The notes beneath the pieces were generated by a model, which did not search any database, was not told the DNA's origin, and saw nothing but the letters and a program-made list of their open reading frames with translations. Positions 16,146 through 23,322 of a stretch of DNA of 64,000 nt are shown one piece after another. The position numbers and the translations under genes were made by a program. The DNA is taken from assembly GCA_028821475.1 (NCBI GenBank), contig JAPPGB010000102.1, positions 16,635 through 80,634 on the forward strand, written 5' to 3'. The stretch's first letter is position 1. The number at the start of each line of letters is the position of its first letter. This DNA comes from Spirochaetaceae bacterium. Its GTDB lineage: Bacteria; Spirochaetota; Spirochaetia; SZUA-6; Bin103.

Positions 16146-17600
16146 TCAGGCGCCGGGGTAGGCCCAGGTGGGCTTGTCGTCGGGGGTGGGGGAGTTGGCG
16201 AAGGTGCCGCGCGCCAGCACCGCTTCGCGGCCGCCGTACGCGGCCACCCGTGCCGCCTGGTCCGCCTTGGCCCGGCGGTCGACCGCCTCCGGGTCGAGCA
16301 GGTCGCGCAGCTCGGCTTCGAAGCGGGCCAGCAAGGCGGCGGCGTCCCGGTCCGGCGACTCGGCCAAGTCGTGGCGTTCCTCGGGGTCGGCGGCCAGGTC
16401 GAAGAGCTGCGGCGGGCCGCCCACGTAGTAGACGTACTTGTGGCGTGCGTCGCGCAGCATGTAGTGGGCGGATGCCGAGCCGATGGCGTGGTACTCGCTG
16501 AACACGGTGCGGTCCTGCTCCGGCCCGGCCGCCAGTTGCCACAGGTCGGCGCCCGGCAGGCCGGCCGCCGCCGTGCCGCCCACCGCGGACACCACCGCCG
16601 GGTAGCAGTCCACCAGGCTCGCGGGAGTAGCCACCGCGCGCCCGGCCGGCACGTCCGGCCCGGCCACGATCAGCGGCACCCCCGCCGACTCGTCGTACAT
16701 GGTGAACTTGCCGGTGAGGCCGCGCGCGCCGGCCGACTCGCCGTGGTCGGAGCTGTAGATGACGCGGGTGTCGCCCGCCAGCCCGAGCTCGGCCAGGGCG
16801 GCGAGCACGCGCCCGATCTGCGCGTCCAGGTGGCTGCAGGCGGCGTAGTAGGCGGCGTTCAGGTTGCGCAGCTCCTCCTCGGTGAACGGCTCGTCCTGGT
16901 GGAAGAAGTGGCGGAAGTGAGCCATGGCGGGGTTACGCGGCCACTGCTCCGGCTGCCACTGCGGCGGCAGCGGCACGTCCCCTTCCATCTCCCGGTAGCG
17001 GCGGTACCACGGCTCCGGCCCGATGTAGGGCGGATGGGGGCACACGAAGGACAGGAACAGCACCCACGGCTTCGGCGCCGCGGCATGCTCGCGCAGCCAC
17101 GCGATGGCGTTGTCGGCGTTGCGTATGTCGTAGGTGAGGTAGGTGGAGTCGCCGGGGCCGGCGGCCTGCACGCCGCGGCGGGCGTTGCGGCGCGGCGGGT
17201 CGTCGCGCACGCAGCTCAGCAGGTCGCCGAGCCCCTCCACCACGTGCAGCGGCTCGATCTCGCGGCTGAAGCCGTTGTCGTCGTCGCTGCTGCGGAAGTG
17301 CAGCTTGCCGATCGAGTCGACGGTGAATCCCTCGCCGCGCAGGTGGTGGCCCCAGCTCGGCACGCTGCCGTCGTAGGGGATGCCGTTGTCCCAGAAGCCG
17401 ATCTCGTGCACGTAGCGGCCGGTGGCCAGCGAGGCGCGCTCGGGCACGCAGATGGGGCAGTTGGTGTAGGCGGCGTCGAAGCGGGTGCCGCGCCGCGCGA
17501 GCGCATCGAGATGCGGCGTGATGCCGGGGCCGCCGTAGCAGCCGAGGCCGGAACGGGTGTGTTGATCGGACAGGATGAACAGCAGGTTGGTCGGTCGCAC
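16146..17600 (-). CDS. sulfatase with CxPER active-site motif
   Basis: Formylglycine-type sulfatase or phosphonate-monoester-hydrolase-like enzyme of 484 residues, from GTG 17600. The opening RPTNLLFILSDQHTRSGLG provides the metal aspartate. The modification motif reads C51-V-P-E-R: Cys, Pro and Arg match the CxPxR core, but the usual Ser/Ala before Arg is Glu. Other blocks are SIGKLHFRSSDDDNGF, FVCPHPPYIGPEPWY, YSSDHGESAGARGL and GPPQLFDLAADPEERHDLA. The pattern resembles choline-sulfatase and N-sulfoglucosamine sulfohydrolase relatives. There is no signal peptide. It is convergent with the M16 peptidase gene and is not in an operon. Confidence 0.88.
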   Translation of the reverse strand: MRPTNLLFILSDQHTRSGLGCYGGPGITPHLDALARRGTRFDAAYTNCPICVPERASLATGRYVHEIGFWDNGIPYDGSVPSWGHHLRGEGFTVDSIGKLHFRSSDDDNGFSREIEPLHVVEGLGDLLSCVRDDPPRRNARRGVQAAGPGDSTYLTYDIRNADNAIAWLREHAAAPKPWVLFLSFVCPHPPYIGPEPWYRRYREMEGDVPLPPQWQPEQWPRNPAMAHFRHFFHQDEPFTEEELRNLNAAYYAACSHLDAQIGRVLAALAELGLAGDTRVIYSSDHGESAGARGLTGKFTMYDESAGVPLIVAGPDVPAGRAVATPASLVDCYPAVVSAVGGTAAAGLPGADLWQLAAGPEQDRTVFSEYHAIGSASAHYMLRDARHKYVYYVGGPPQLFDLAADPEERHDLAESPDRDAAALLARFEAELRDLLDPEAVDRRAKADQAARVAAYGGREAVLARGTFANSPTPDDKPTWAYPGA

Positions 17601-17719
17601 GCCGCCACCCTACCACGGAGCCGGCCCCCGGTTCCGGCGAGCCGGTGGCGAGTCCCGGCTCGACCTGGATCAGGCCGTGAACGGAGGAATCATACCCCTA
17701 CTACACACGGACATCGACA

Positions 17720-17737
17720 AAAACAAGGGGTTGTTTT
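17720..17737. promoter_or_regulatory. inverted repeat upstream of the DUF4143 ATPase gene
   Basis: A perfect 7-bp inverted repeat AAAACAA/TTGTTTT with a GGGG spacer sits 15 bp before the ATG of the ATPase gene, in a short AT-rich stretch that stands out from the GC-rich surroundings. Its place would suit an operator overlapping the transcription start, or a hairpin masking the ribosome-binding region. No matching regulator can be named. Confidence 0.4.
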
Positions 17738-17751
17738 ATGATGTTGCTCTC

Positions 17752-19125
17752 ATGAATAGGTACTTTACGGCATCTTTGCAACGCTGGCTGCGATCGAGTT
17801 CGCGGTTGCCGCTGGTGATTCGCGGGGCCAGGCAGGTGGGCAAGACCTGGCTGGTGCGGGACTTCGCCGAGCGCGAGGGCCGCGTGCTGCTGGAGGTGAA
17901 CCTGGAGCGCGACCCCCGGCTGGCCCGCCACTTCGCCGAGCCGAACCCGCGGCGCGTGTTCGATGACCTCAGCCTGACGCTTGACGTGCGCGCAGCACCG
18001 TGCGGGGCGATCCTGTTCGTCGACGAAATTCAGAACGCGCCCGAAGTACTCGCCAGGCTGAGGTGGTTCGCCGAGGAGCTGCCGGAACTCGCGGTCGTCG
18101 CGGCAGGCTCGCTGCTCGAATTCGCGCTTCGCGACTTTACGCACAGCATGCCGGTCGGTCGCATTCAGTACGCTCACGTGGAACCGCTGACCTTCGCCGA
18201 GTTTCTTGCCGCCCACGGGCAGCACGCGCTGCAGGACAGGCTTGCACAATACCGCCCCGGCGCGCCCCTCGCGGATGCGGTGCACCAACTCGCTGCCTCG
18301 TGGTACGAACGCTTCACCATGGCAGGCGGCATGCCCGGGGTCGTCGCGCTGGATGCCGCCGGTGGCCCCGCCGATGAGTGCCGGGCGCGGCAACGAGATC
18401 TGATCCAGACCTATCGCGACGACTTCGCCAAGTATTCGGGACGCCTGGACTACCGCCTTCTGGATACGGTGCTGTTGGCGGCAACCGCCTCGCTGGGCAA
18501 CAAGCTGGTGTACAGCCGTGTCGGCGACGGCGTGAAGTCAGTTCACGTGAAGCGGGCCGTGGAATTGCTCGCCATGGCGCGCTTGTGCCATCTGATTCCG
18601 CACAGCGCCGCCAACCGCGTCCCGTTGGCCGCCGAAGCGAACGAGCGCATCCGCAAAGTGGCGCTGCTCGATGTCGGCCTGGCACACGGGCTGTGGAACA
18701 CGCCGGCAGCACGCCGATTTCCCCGCTGGGAGGAGCTGCCGCCGCAGGTGCGCGGGGGATTGACCGAGCAACTCGCCGCCCAGCAACTGCGGACCGCAAC
18801 GGGAACTCCGGCGATGATGGGCCAGGTGCACCACTGGCGCCGGGAGGGTGCAAGCAGTGCGGAGATCGACTACCTCGTGGAAGTCGACGGCCGCATCGTT
18901 CCGGTCGAGATCAAGAGCGGAGCCGCCGGAGCGATGAAGAGCCTGCACCAGTTCATGTACGAGAAGGCGCTGCCGGTGGCGGTGCGGCTGGATCGCAATC
19001 CTCCCTCGCTGCAGGAGATCGACGTCAAGACGACGCAGGGGCAGCGTGTCCGCTACCGGCTCCTGAATCTCCCCCACTACTTGGCGGGGCTCCTGCCGCC
19101 ACTGCTTCGAGATCTGCCCCAATAG
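17752..19125 (+). CDS. AAA-type ATPase with DUF4143 C-terminal domain
   Basis: Stand-alone ATPase of 457 residues, started at ATG 17752 so that the protein opens MNRYFTASLQRWL just before the P-loop. Walker A is VIRGARQVGKTWLVRDFA (GxxxxGKT), Walker B is ILFVDEIQNAPEVL, and an arginine-containing sensor region follows in AAGSLLEFALRDF. The second half matches DUF4143, with a nuclease-like core: SSAEIDYLVEVDGRIVPVEI then KSG, an ExK-type D..VEIK arrangement seen in PD-(D/E)XK folds. The biological role of this common family is unknown. An association with genome rearrangement or defence has been suggested but is not shown here. Its last 101 bp overlap the convergent MocR gene. Confidence 0.86.
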   Translation: MNRYFTASLQRWLRSSSRLPLVIRGARQVGKTWLVRDFAEREGRVLLEVNLERDPRLARHFAEPNPRRVFDDLSLTLDVRAAPCGAILFVDEIQNAPEVLARLRWFAEELPELAVVAAGSLLEFALRDFTHSMPVGRIQYAHVEPLTFAEFLAAHGQHALQDRLAQYRPGAPLADAVHQLAASWYERFTMAGGMPGVVALDAAGGPADECRARQRDLIQTYRDDFAKYSGRLDYRLLDTVLLAATASLGNKLVYSRVGDGVKSVHVKRAVELLAMARLCHLIPHSAANRVPLAAEANERIRKVALLDVGLAHGLWNTPAARRFPRWEELPPQVRGGLTEQLAAQQLRTATGTPAMMGQVHHWRREGASSAEIDYLVEVDGRIVPVEIKSGAAGAMKSLHQFMYEKALPVAVRLDRNPPSLQEIDVKTTQGQRVRYRLLNLPHYLAGLLPPLLRDLPQ

Positions 19126-20656
19126 GGTCCGCGTGCTCGACGAGGTGGCGCCGGAGGCGCAGGACGGCGGGTTCCATGGCCTCCTCCGATACGGCGGCGT
19201 AGCCGAGGTGCAGGCCGGGACGGGCGCGCGGGCCTACCCAGTAGGGTGACAGGGGGCGCAGCGCGAGGCCTGCCGGGCGGCCCGCTTCGGCGACGGCGCG
19301 GTCGTCGGCGCCGCGCGCGAGCCACGCCGCCACCTGCATGCCGGCGGCGGTGGGCGCAAGCTCGACCAACCCCGGCAAGTACTTGCCGGCAAGGGAGAAC
19401 AGAAGGGCCTGGCGCTGTGCGTAGCGGTTGCGCATGCGCCGCACGTGCGCGCCGTACCGGCCGGAGTCGATGAACTCGGCGAGCGCGCCCTGCACCGGCT
19501 GCGGGGCGGTCTGCCCGGTGTTGCGCACCGCGGCGGCGAACGCGCCCGCCAGGCGTTCGGGGGCGACCAGGTAGCCGACGCTCAGCGCCGGCAGCATGGT
19601 CTTGGCGAAGGTGCCCACATACACGACGCGGCCGTGCGGATCGAGCCCCTGCACCGATGCGATGGGCCGGCCGCGGTAGCGGTACTCGCTGTCGTAGTCA
19701 TCCTCGATGACGAAGGCGCCGGCGCGCTGCGCCCAGTCGAGCAGCAGCAGGCGGCGTTCCAGCGTGAGGGTGGAGCCCACCGGGTACTGGCACGAGGGGG
19801 TGATGTATGCCAGGCGGGCGCCGGGGCAGGAGGTCTCGCCGGCCTCCACGTCCATGCCGGCCGCGTCGACCGGGACCGGCTCGATGCGGGCGCCGGCGGC
19901 AAGCAGCGCGGCACGCGCGCCGGGGTATCCCGGCTCTTCGATCCACGCACGGTCGCCGGGATCGAGCAGCATGCGGGCGGCAAGGTCGAGCGCCGCCTGG
20001 GCGCCGGTCACCACGATCACCTGCGCCGGCGTGCAGTTCACGCCGCGCGCGGCGGCGACGTAGCCGGCGATCGCGGCGCGCAGATGCGGGTCGCCGGCGG
20101 CATCCCCGTAGCCGAGGCGGTCCGCGGCCGGCGCGCGCGCGTGGCGGGCGAGCAGGCGCGCCCACGCCTGGTGCGGGAACGCCGCCAGGTCGGGCAGCCC
20201 GGTCTGGAACGCCCCGATGGCAACCGAGCCGCGCTCGACTCCGGCAAGCGCCCTGCCGCGTTCCGACAGCGAAGCACCGCCCACTTGCGCCGCGTGGCCG
20301 GGCTCGGCGCCGGGCCGTGCACGAGTCCGTGCGCCGGTGGCCGCGCCGATCGGGCTCCCCGAACTCCGCATCGACCGGCGCAGCACGGCCGCGTCCACCT
20401 CCGCGACCCGCGTGCCGTCCCCCACCCGGGACGACACGAAGCCCTCGTCGGCAAGCTGCTCGAACACGGCCACCACGGTGTTTCTCGCCACGCCGAGCTC
20501 GAGCGCCGCCGCCCGCGTGGCAGGCAGCCGCGTACCCGGCTGCAGGCGCCCGGACAGGATCGCCGCGCGCAGGCTCCGGTACACCTGCCGATAGAGCGGC
20601 ACGCCCGAATCCCGGTCGGGAACAACCTCCGGCGGCAACTGGTGGACCTCTCTCAT
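19025..20656 (-). CDS. MocR/PdxR-type transcriptional regulator (GntR HTH fused to aminotransferase domain)
   Basis: PLP-dependent regulator of 543 residues. The N-terminus carries a GntR winged helix (GVPLYRQVYRSLRAAILSGR, TRLPATRAAALELGVARNTV). A class I aminotransferase-like domain follows, with YITPSCQYPVGSTLTLERR, FVIEDDYDSEYRYRGRP and the PLP lysine in YVGTFAKTMLPALSVGYL. The start ATG 20656 has GGAG almost adjacent, so spacing is poor, but no better start fits the HTH. Repeated TGGWCC boxes lie immediately upstream, between it and the divergent flavin-binding gene, which is the typical MocR arrangement of a regulator next to its target. The C-terminal tail, rich in Gly/Ser/Ala, overlaps the ATPase gene on the other strand. 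PLP or pyridoxal-related sensing is expected. Confidence 0.9.
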   Translation of the reverse strand: MREVHQLPPEVVPDRDSGVPLYRQVYRSLRAAILSGRLQPGTRLPATRAAALELGVARNTVVAVFEQLADEGFVSSRVGDGTRVAEVDAAVLRRSMRSSGSPIGAATGARTRARPGAEPGHAAQVGGASLSERGRALAGVERGSVAIGAFQTGLPDLAAFPHQAWARLLARHARAPAADRLGYGDAAGDPHLRAAIAGYVAAARGVNCTPAQVIVVTGAQAALDLAARMLLDPGDRAWIEEPGYPGARAALLAAGARIEPVPVDAAGMDVEAGETSCPGARLAYITPSCQYPVGSTLTLERRLLLLDWAQRAGAFVIEDDYDSEYRYRGRPIASVQGLDPHGRVVYVGTFAKTMLPALSVGYLVAPERLAGAFAAAVRNTGQTAPQPVQGALAEFIDSGRYGAHVRRMRNRYAQRQALLFSLAGKYLPGLVELAPTAAGMQVAAWLARGADDRAVAEAGRPAGLALRPLSPYWVGPRARPGLHLGYAAVSEEAMEPAVLRLRRHLVEHADPIGADLEAVAAGAPPSSGGDSGAGSGHAAPASS

Positions 20657-20665
20657 GCTCCTTTC

Positions 20666-20711
20666 AATGGTCCCATAAAAATGGACCCATATAATTGGCC
20701 ATATTGGACCT
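20666..20711. promoter_or_regulatory. repeated TGGWCC boxes: likely MocR operator
   Basis: Four related boxes lie in the space between the divergent MocR and flavin-binding genes: AATGGTCCCAT (20666-20676), AATGGACCCAT (20680-20690), ATTGGCCAT (20694-20702) and ATTGGACCT (20703-20711). Direct repeats of this kind, in an AT-rich island, are the usual form of MocR/GabR/PdxR binding sites, where a dimer contacts two direct half-sites. They cover the expected promoters of both genes. Confidence 0.55.
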
Positions 20712-20791
20712 TTTTCTAGTATCAAAATGGGAGCACCCTGACAAGTATCCGACGCGCCGCAGCCCGCGGCGCGGCGAGCTGGAGGGTATCG

Positions 20792-21661
20792 ATGAGCACG
20801 CTGACTGCCTCTTTCGCACCGGTCTCCGGGCGCGCCGCCGCGCCGCAACGCGAGTCCGCCAATCCGGAACACAAGCCCGCCAATCCAGAACCGACGATCG
20901 ACGGGAATACCTACGCGCCGACCGAGCGCAGCCGGGTACGCCGGGTTGCGAAGCGCGCGGTGTACGATCGCTACACGGTGCATGCCATCATCGACGCGGC
21001 GCTGGTGTGCCACGTCGGCTTCGTGGTCGAAGGCTGGCCGCGGGTGCTGCCCACGGCGATAGCCCGCGTCGGCGAGTGCGTGTACGTGCACGGCAACCGC
21101 AACAGCGCCATGCTGCAGACGCTCGCAACCGGCGCGCCGGCGTGCATCACGGTCACCCATCTCGACGGCCTGGTGGTGGCGCGATCCGTGTTCCACTCAT
21201 CGATGAACTATCGCTGCGTGGTGATACACGCGACAGGTCACGCGGTAACCGGCGCGCGCAAGCGCGTGGCGCTCGACGCGCTCGTGGAGCGTCTCATTCC
21301 GGGCCGCACCGGCGACGTTCGCGCGCCGACGGCGAAGGAGTTGGCCGTTACCTCGGTGCTGGAGTTCCCGCTTGAGGAGGTCTCCGCCAAGGTGCGCACC
21401 GGTCCGCCGGCCGATGACAAGGACGACTACCTGCTGCCGTTCTGGGGCGGCGTGGTACCGTTGCGCATGGTCGCGGGCGCGCCGGAGAGCGACGACGCCT
21501 CGCTGCGCGCCCGCATCGCGCCGCCGCCCTACCTGGTGGCCGAGCACCCCGGTCCGAGCCGCGCCGGATCACGCCCGCGCGCGGGCTCGGAGCCGCGATC
21601 AGGTATCCGCACGCGGTTCCGATTGCGCGCCCGGCGGAACTCGTCGGTCCGGGCACGGTAG
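20792..21661 (+). CDS. pyridoxamine 5'-phosphate oxidase-like flavin-binding protein
   Basis: FMN-binding split-barrel protein, probably a flavin reductase-like or nitroimidazole-resistance-like enzyme. ATG 20792 is preceded by GGAGGGTATC. Family marks are RRVAKRAVYDRYTVHAIIDA, VGFVVEGWPRVLPTAIARVG, VYVHGNRNSAM (flavin phosphate contacts), HSSMNYRCVVIHATGHAV and a C-terminal DYLLPFWGGVVPLRM. It is divergent from a MocR regulator, a very common pairing for this family, and is probably under its control. Homologues normally end near the IAPPPYLV region. Here about 40 further residues, very rich in Arg and Ser, follow up to 21661, which suggests that the original stop was lost. The first 40 residues are also non-conserved. 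Confidence 0.84.
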   Translation: MSTLTASFAPVSGRAAAPQRESANPEHKPANPEPTIDGNTYAPTERSRVRRVAKRAVYDRYTVHAIIDAALVCHVGFVVEGWPRVLPTAIARVGECVYVHGNRNSAMLQTLATGAPACITVTHLDGLVVARSVFHSSMNYRCVVIHATGHAVTGARKRVALDALVERLIPGRTGDVRAPTAKELAVTSVLEFPLEEVSAKVRTGPPADDKDDYLLPFWGGVVPLRMVAGAPESDDASLRARIAPPPYLVAEHPGPSRAGSRPRAGSEPRSGIRTRFRLRARRNSSVRAR

Positions 21662-21943
21662 CGGCGGCGGACCGCGCGCCGGCGTCCCGGCCGTGACGGG
21701 CGAGGACGAGCAGCCCGCGGTGGAACCCCGGTGTCGCACCGGGAGTGGCGAGCCGCCCGGCCGGCATGGCGCGGGCGAACGACCATATCGACCTCATGGG
21801 AGCGAGGAGCAACGCAGCCAGCCCGGGATGCAGCGCCGCACTCAATACAACCGGTGTTCGCCACAGGTTGCCGGGTATAGTCTCGTTTTGATTCGGGATT
21901 CGGGATTGATTGCTCTGGGGTAAATGTTGCACCCTTGTGACAG

Positions 21944-22147
21944 ATGAGCGACCACGTAGCCGAGCGGCTAACCCAATTGGAAACTGGTCTGACTAAGCTC
22001 GAGACCGAATTCAGGACCCGGATGGAGCACGTCGCCACGCGCGAGGACATCGAGCGGGCCAAGAACTCAATCCTGCGATGGTTGGTCGCCACGGTGATCG
22101 TCGCCGCTGGAGCGGTAGCCGCCGTGATCTCGGCTGTCTCAATCTGA
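21944..22147 (+). CDS. small coiled-coil membrane protein
   Basis: 67-residue protein. Residues 5-30 form a heptad-type amphipathic helix (AERLTQLETGLTKLETEFRT), followed by HVATREDIERAKNSILRW and one C-terminal membrane helix (LVATVIVAAGAVAAVISAVS). The layout is like small phage-associated or DUF1640-type membrane-anchored coiled coils. There is no clear Shine-Dalgarno sequence before ATG 21944. Its function is not known. The gene stands alone, with about 280 bp of sequence without a recognisable gene on each side. Confidence 0.6.
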   Translation: MSDHVAERLTQLETGLTKLETEFRTRMEHVATREDIERAKNSILRWLVATVIVAAGAVAAVISAVSI

Positions 22148-22148
22148 A

Positions 22149-22174
22149 GGGCCGGGCAGCCACTTGGCCGGCCC
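22149..22174 (+). terminator. weak candidate terminator hairpin
   Basis: GGGCCGG (22149-22155) and CCGGCCC (22168-22174) can form a 7-bp stem with a 12-nt loop directly after the small membrane-protein gene. No T-run follows, only CCGAATAAATC, so an intrinsic terminator is doubtful. Confidence 0.3.
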
Positions 22175-22433
22175 CGAATAAATCAAAGTCAGACAATACC
22201 GGTTGCCGTGTCGCCGGCGGTGCCGCAGCCCTGCCTCAGTCCGAGCGGCGGTGACGGTCGCGCCGGGGATTGCCTGCACCCGCGGGTAGCAGCCGAATGG
22301 CGGGCGTAGCGGCTTGGCGGCTGGCCGGCCGCCGGGCTCGTACCACCACCCGCGGTCTGACGCGGGGCTCTGACTGGTCAGGAGAGGCAGTCGCGAGGCT
22401 TGACAAAGGGGCCCACCGGCTCACCATGAGAGG

Positions 22434-22994
22434 GTGGCGGAGAACCTGAACTTTCCGGGCGGGACGGTGGGCATGCGCCGCGTGCACGAGGCTTACGTGG
22501 CGGCGAGCGCGGTGGTGGTGGGCGACGTGCGGCTGGGCGCCGACACCAGCGTGTGGCCGTTCGCCTGCATTCGCGGCGACGTGGCGGCGATCCGGGTGGG
22601 CGCGCGTTGCTCGATCCAGGACCAGGCGATGCTGCACACGCGCGGCGGCGAGGACCTGGAGATTGGCGACGACGTGGTGATGGGCCACCAGGTGTGCGTG
22701 CACTGCCGGATCGTGGGCGACGGCTGCCTGATCGGCATCGGCGCCACGGTGCTGGACGGCGCCGTGCTCGGGGAGGGCTGCCTGGTGGCGGCCGGCGCCG
22801 TGGTGCGGCCCGGCGAGCGGGTGGCGCCCGGCATGATGGTGGCGGGCGTGCCGGCGCGCGTGATGCGCCCGGTCAGCGACGCCGAACGCGCCTACATCAC
22901 GCGCGTGGTGGCCGCCTACCGCCGGCTGGCGCGGCAGCACACCGCCGGCGTGTTCAACGGGCCGCCGCCGGCCGGCAGCCGGCGGACGCAATAG
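22434..22994 (+). CDS. gamma-carbonic anhydrase-like protein (left-handed beta-helix)
   Basis: 186-residue hexapeptide-repeat protein of the gamma-carbonic anhydrase/YrdA-like group, predicted to form a trimer with a metal at the subunit interface. The start is GTG 22434. The zinc ligands of the family are all visible: H in AMLHTRGG, H in VVMGHQVC and H in CVHCRIVGDG. The SVWPFACIRGDVAAIRVG turn (Arg-Gly-Asp) is also conserved. Hexapeptide repeats run from about residue 20 to 145, followed by a C-terminal helix (DAERAYITRVVAAYRRLARQ). True carbonic anhydrase activity is not guaranteed, because many such proteins are inactive or bind acyl-CoA. It stands alone. Confidence 0.85.
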   Translation: MAENLNFPGGTVGMRRVHEAYVAASAVVVGDVRLGADTSVWPFACIRGDVAAIRVGARCSIQDQAMLHTRGGEDLEIGDDVVMGHQVCVHCRIVGDGCLIGIGATVLDGAVLGEGCLVAAGAVVRPGERVAPGMMVAGVPARVMRPVSDAERAYITRVVAAYRRLARQHTAGVFNGPPPAGSRRTQ

Positions 22995-23322
22995 CGACGG
23001 CGGCGCGGGTTCCGGCTGCAGCGACTCCCCGGGCGGCGGGGCCCTCGCGGCGGCCCCGCCGCAGTACAGCGGCACACGGCTCCAACCGGCGCCAGCAGGC
23101 GCTCCGCGGCTGGCAACGAACCGGCAGACCGTCCCGGCGGGGTGCCTGAGTTGCCACGAAACCGCCGCGGTCGGAAACCACCCGACAATGTCCCGGTGGC
23201 GCCGCCAGTAGGGAGTGCCGGGGACAAGCGCGCAAACGCGCACCTGCTCGCACGGCGCGGTGAGCGGTTCCGCCGGTGCGCGGGCGGCGTCCGGGCGCGG
23301 CTCAGCCGCCGCGTGGCCTTGC
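22995..23322. other. intergenic region without recognisable gene
   Basis: About 330 bp of very GC-rich sequence between the gamma-carbonic-anhydrase-like gene and the convergent DUF4914 gene. Frames crossing it are arginine- and alanine-rich with no recognisable motif. I see no repeat, tRNA or clear terminator. Confidence 0.5.

Noticed and set aside
22400..22428. TTGACA at 22400 as promoter of the gamma-carbonic-anhydrase-like gene
   Set aside because: The -35 box is good, but the position 17 bp downstream (ACCATG) is not a -10 box, so the pair was not called.
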